A DNA stretch of 9,656 nucleotides from Candidatus Nanopelagicales bacterium (GTDB taxonomy: Bacteria > Actinomycetota > Actinomycetes > S36-B12): NCBI GenBank assembly GCA_018399515.1, contig JAGYOB010000307.1:1-9656 (forward strand), given 5' to 3'. The translations under genes and the position numbers were made by a program. Position 1 is the stretch's first letter; each line of letters begins with the position of its first letter. A model generated the notes under the pieces. The model saw only the letters and a program-made list of their open reading frames with translations, was not told where the DNA came from and did no database searches. Shown here piece by piece: positions 7,296 to 9,656 of the stretch.

Positions 7296-8394
7296 GCACG
7301 GTGCCGCCGTGTACCACTAGCTGGACGTAACCCTGCGAATCGAACCCCACAACATCGGCTCGCATGCCTGCATCAAGGCTCCCGCGGTCGCGGAGGCTCA
7401 GGGCTGCCGCGGGGTTTCGTGTGGCAAAGGTGACGGCTTCGCTCAGGGGGAGTTCGCACCGGCTCGACAAGAAGCGCACGGCAGCATCCATCGTCAAGGT
7501 GCTCCCTGCAAGTGTGGACTCATCGAACAGTCGTGCTGCACCATCCTTGACCTGCACGCGCTGATCGCCCAAGCGATACTCGCCATCGCAGCATCCAGCG
7601 GCGGCCATGGCATCTGTCACCGCGATCCCTCGCCGCTCACCGATCGCCTTTGTCGTCAACCGCAGAACGTCCGGATGAACATGCAGCCCGTCCGCAATGA
7701 GCTCGATGAAGACGGTGTCCTGCGCAAGTAGCCAAGGAAGGGGACCAGGATCGCGGTGATGGACGCCAGGCATCGCGTTGAACGCGTGCGTGACGACGCT
7801 TGCGCCCCTGTCGACAGCGGCGCGCGCCTGCTCCGGGTTGCACGCCGTGTGTCCGATGGCAACCGTCACGTCGGCGGCCACCAATTGAGCGATGGCGTCC
7901 AGGGCACCTGGCAATTCGGGAGCGACGGTCACCATCCGAATCGCACCCTGCGCCGAGTGCAGCAGCGCACGGAGTTCCTCGGTCGTCGGTCCACGAAGCG
8001 AATCCGGATCGTGAGCACCTGCGAATCGGGGACTGATCCAGGGTCCCTCAAGGTGGATTCCGATGAGTTCCTGTGAATCTACGAAGGGCATCAGGGTCTC
8101 AATTTGACTGATGAGCTCGGACGTAGGCGCTGAGACCAAACTTGCCATGATTGAGGTCGTTCCACAGCCGCGGTGAAAGTGGATTGCGGCTGCGACCTCG
8201 CTAGCATCCGTTGTCGAGAACGTTCCACCGCCACCTCCGTGGCAGTGCTGATCGATGAATCCGGGATACAAATCAAGGGCCCGAACATCCACTTCCGTCG
8301 ATGCATCGACGTCGGCGGTGATCCGTGAGCCCGAGATGGCAACCGTGCGATTTCGTCCGGCGAGAAGCCACGGAGACTCAGGATCGGCTTTCAC
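7279..8394 (-). CDS. nagA: N-acetylglucosamine-6-phosphate deacetylase
   Basis: 371-residue amidohydrolase converting GlcNAc-6-P to GlcN-6-P and acetate in the cytoplasm. All NagA landmarks are in order: IDQHCHGGGG (His50, His52), HLEGP (Glu116), GHTACNP (His182), THAFNAM (His203), IADGLHVHP (His238) and the catalytic Asp261 in VTDAM. The metal site uses Glu116, His182 and His203. The length fits the family. The start is a GTG with GGAG only two bases away, a tight spacing; no better in-frame start is visible. The gene is convergent with the SIS deaminase/isomerase, which would use its product. It lies 54 bp downstream of the putA remnant on the same strand, so its transcription may have been affected by the break in putA. 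No DasR-like palindrome is visible upstream. Confidence 0.95.
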   Translation of the reverse strand: MKADPESPWLLAGRNRTVAISGSRITADVDASTEVDVRALDLYPGFIDQHCHGGGGGTFSTTDASEVAAAIHFHRGCGTTSIMASLVSAPTSELISQIETLMPFVDSQELIGIHLEGPWISPRFAGAHDPDSLRGPTTEELRALLHSAQGAIRMVTVAPELPGALDAIAQLVAADVTVAIGHTACNPEQARAAVDRGASVVTHAFNAMPGVHHRDPGPLPWLLAQDTVFIELIADGLHVHPDVLRLTTKAIGERRGIAVTDAMAAAGCCDGEYRLGDQRVQVKDGAARLFDESTLAGSTLTMDAAVRFLSSRCELPLSEAVTFATRNPAAALSLRDRGSLDAGMRADVVGFDSQGYVQLVVHGGTVLTSSA

Positions 8395-8410
8395 GGCTCC
8401 ATCTTGCCAG

Positions 8411-8431
8411 CCTGTGCCTGATGGGAACAGG
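8411..8431 (-). terminator. Possible hairpin after putA, before nagA
   Basis: Arms 8411-8418 and 8424-8431 (CCTGTGCC / GGAACAGG) pair in seven of eight positions around a five-base loop. It begins 18 bp past the putA stop in the direction of transcription. No T-run follows on the minus strand, so it is weak as an intrinsic terminator; it may instead be a protein-binding repeat in the nagA leader. Confidence 0.3.
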
Positions 8432-8448
8432 TTCGCTCAGGATAGAGG

Positions 8449-8891
8449 TCAGGTGATAAGCCGGCCGTAGCGATGCATGGTCTGGGAGATCGCTTGCTCC
8501 TTGAGGAAGCGCATCAGGTCAAGACGGCCAACACCAGTGGGCGGTGAATCGTCGATGGTCACACCCGCGGTGTGCGCGGCGCGCAGGACGTCGTCGTTGG
8601 TGGGTGTCAGCAAGCGCAAGCGGATGTCTCCTGCTAGACACGACAAACGAGCTGCGAGAGCCGCATCGGACTCTGTGTCTGGGGTGCTGAATTCGATGGG
8701 GGTCCCGGTGACTTGCGATGCTGCTTTGAGCAAGGTGACGTCGTCGCCGTCCATGGAAGCCACGCGCGCGATGACCAAATCCAGCGGTCGATAGCGCAAC
8801 ACGTTGCTCTCACAGGCCAGGCCGGTGGGGTCGTGTTCGAGGGCGAAGTACGAACTCCACGCACTGCGGTAGTCGGCGATTGCCCTTTCGG
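8449..8891 (-). pseudogene. putA: C-terminal remnant of putA (proline dehydrogenase / P5C dehydrogenase)
   Basis: The minus-strand frame reads AIADYRSAWSSYFALEHDP, TGLACESNVLRYRPL and on to RYGRLIT before its stop. The pattern (EHDPTGL, ESNVLRYRPL, and a terminal nucleotide-binding-like segment with DLMRFLKEQAISQTMHRYG) matches the far C-terminus of bifunctional PutA of actinobacteria, which oxidises proline to glutamate. About 145 residues remain of a protein normally over 1,100 long; both catalytic domains are missing. The frame has no start codon before the GTG at 8802, which would be an internal start. Upstream the coding reads into the repeat-bearing sequence from 8892 and then hits TGA at 8985. 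The remnant is best explained by insertion of an element, or by a contig misjoin. Family assignment is by recognition of motifs. Confidence 0.7.
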
Positions 8892-8967
8892 TGTCAAGAA
8901 ACTGCCCGTTCGCGTTCTCAGACTGCCCGTTCGGCGTTGAAATATTGCCCGTTCGCGTCCAACCTCC
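8881..8967 (+). repeat. Spaced direct repeats, core TGCCCGTTCG
   Basis: Exact cores at 8903-8912, 8924-8933 and 8946-8955, separated by 21 and 22 bases, or two helical turns. A near copy (TGCCCTTTCG) sits in phase at 8881-8890. The second and fourth are followed by CG, the third by GCG; the spacers differ. The first, imperfect copy lies outside the proposed element tip at 8892 and may be chance, or may mean the element starts further left. Binding sites for a multimeric transposase or regulator are the likely role. Confidence 0.8.
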
Positions 8968-8975
8968 ATAGGAAT
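8892..8975 (+). mobile_element. Insertion-sequence end (IS21-like?), truncated
   Basis: Starting at TGTCAAGAAAC, this stretch carries three regularly spaced copies of TGCCCGTTCG and interrupts putA. A TG tip followed by several internal ~20-bp repeats is characteristic of IS21-family termini, where they bind the IstA transposase. No istA or istB coding sequence follows: the sequence switches to gcvT at about 8976-8981, so only ~85 bases of the element are present. The family call rests on architecture, not on a matched element. Target-site duplication cannot be tested because the other end is absent. Confidence 0.5.
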
Positions 8976-8978
8976 TGA

Positions 8979-9656
8979 GTCACCGCCGAGGAGGGCGGCA
9001 TCCTGGACGACCTGATGGTGGTCAATGCCGGCGACCACCTCTACCTGGTGGTCAACGCCGCCTGTCGGGAACAGGACATCGCCCACCTGCGCCGGGGCCT
9101 GCCCGACCACGAGGTGGAGGTGGTCGACAGGGGCCTGCTGGCACTGCAGGGACCGGCGGCGGCCAAGGTGATGCAGCGGCTCTGCCCCGAGGCCTGCGAG
9201 ATGGTCTTCATGCAGCATGGCCACTTCACCATCGGCGGCATCGAGGTCTGGGCCAGCCGCAGCGGGTACACCGGCGAGGACGGCTTCGAGATCTCGGTGG
9301 CCGCCGAGGAGACCGATGCCCTGGCGCGCCTGCTGCTGGCGGAAGAGGAGGTCGAGGCGATCGGGCTGGGGGCCCGTGACTCGCTGCGCCTCGAGGCGGG
9401 CCTGTGCCTCTATGGCCACGATATCGATACCGGGACGACGCCAGTGGAGGCGGGGCTGATCTGGGCTATCGGCAAGCCGCGGCGTCGCGGCGGTGAGCGA
9501 GCCGGCGGCTTTCCCGGCGCCGACCTGATCCTGCACCAGGTGGCGGAGAAGGACCATCGCCGCAAGCGGGTGGGCCTGCTCGGCGAGGGCCGCGCCCCGG
9601 TGCGCGAGGGAGCCGAACTCTATGATGCCGAGGACAACCGGCTGGGCCACGTGACC
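8979..9656 (+). CDS. gcvT: Aminomethyltransferase (glycine cleavage T protein), truncated at both ends in the window
   Basis: Frame open from 8979 to the last base (226 codons), with no family-like start: an in-frame TGA lies at 8976-8978. Translation gives VTAEEGGILDDLMVVNAGD, then LVVNAACREQDIAHL, ALQGPAA, SRSGYTGEDGFEI, ARDSLRLEAGLCLYGHD and PVEAGLIWAI. These are the ordered GcvT folate-binding landmarks, including the LDDL aspartates and the RDSLR arginine. GcvT transfers the C1 unit of glycine's aminomethyl group to tetrahydrofolate. The N-terminal ~75-80 residues are missing and the C-terminus runs off the window. Codons are almost all G/C-ending, unlike the rest of the window, and the protein looks proteobacterial (Halomonas-like) rather than actinobacterial. 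It is either a foreign fragment beside an IS end or an assembly join. Confidence 0.9.

Noticed and set aside
8881..8967. CRISPR array
   Set aside because: The repeat core is only about 10 bases with 11-12 base gaps, far shorter than CRISPR repeats and spacers, and no cas gene is near.
8634..9650. Long minus-strand open frame (338 codons) across the right end
   Set aside because: It runs antisense to the convincing gcvT frame and crosses the IS/gcvT junction into the wrong frame of putA; its low-complexity composition is that of a shadow of GC-rich coding DNA.

Overview
The window looks like part of an actinobacterial chromosome or large plasmid, possibly from a Rhodococcus- or Arthrobacter-like organism. 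The basis is moderately high GC, tightly overlapping ATGA/TGATG gene junctions, a GntR/DasR-type operator palindrome, and a broken putA whose C-terminus reads like actinobacterial PutA. Assignment below phylum is a guess. The last ~680 bases are clearly different: they are a very GC-rich glycine-cleavage gcvT fragment of proteobacterial (Halomonas-like) character.

Layout. (1) Positions 1-2665, + strand: the 3' end of a sugar ABC-transporter permease, a Gfo/Idh/MocA NAD(P)-dependent sugar dehydrogenase and a TIM-barrel sugar isomerase/epimerase, each overlapping the next by 4 bases. (2) 2678-3883, - strand: a second, divergent Gfo/Idh/MocA oxidoreductase, convergent with group 1. (3) 3884-3991: a divergent promoter region with the perfect 12-bp palindrome TTGTCTAGACAA, closely resembling the sites of the GlcNAc/GlcN regulators DasR/NagR. 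(4) 3992-7295, + strand: a coupled operon encoding an FAD-dependent oxidoreductase, a phosphotriesterase/lactonase-family metal hydrolase and a SIS-domain aminosugar isomerase/deaminase. (5) 7279-8394, - strand: NagA (GlcNAc-6-phosphate deacetylase), overlapping the SIS gene tail to tail by 17 bp. (6) 8449-8891, - strand: the C-terminal remnant of putA, cut by what looks like an insertion-sequence end with 21-22 bp spaced repeats. (7) 8979-9656, + strand: gcvT, missing its 5' end and running off the window.

Working model (inference). The core locus imports a sugar conjugate through the ABC transporter and processes it by oxidation at a ring or side carbon (two Gfo/Idh/MocA enzymes and the FAD enzyme), isomerisation or elimination (TIM-barrel enzyme) and lactone or ester hydrolysis (PTE-family enzyme). 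The resulting aminosugar phosphate would enter central metabolism through NagA and the SIS-domain deaminase (GlcNAc-6-P to GlcN-6-P to Fru-6-P). No kinase, regulator or substrate-binding protein lies in the window. The FAD + PTE + SIS combination beside nagA, under a DasR-like operator, is the best candidate for an undescribed catabolic pathway. The IS/gcvT junction at the right end is more likely an assembly chimera or a recent rearrangement than part of this system.
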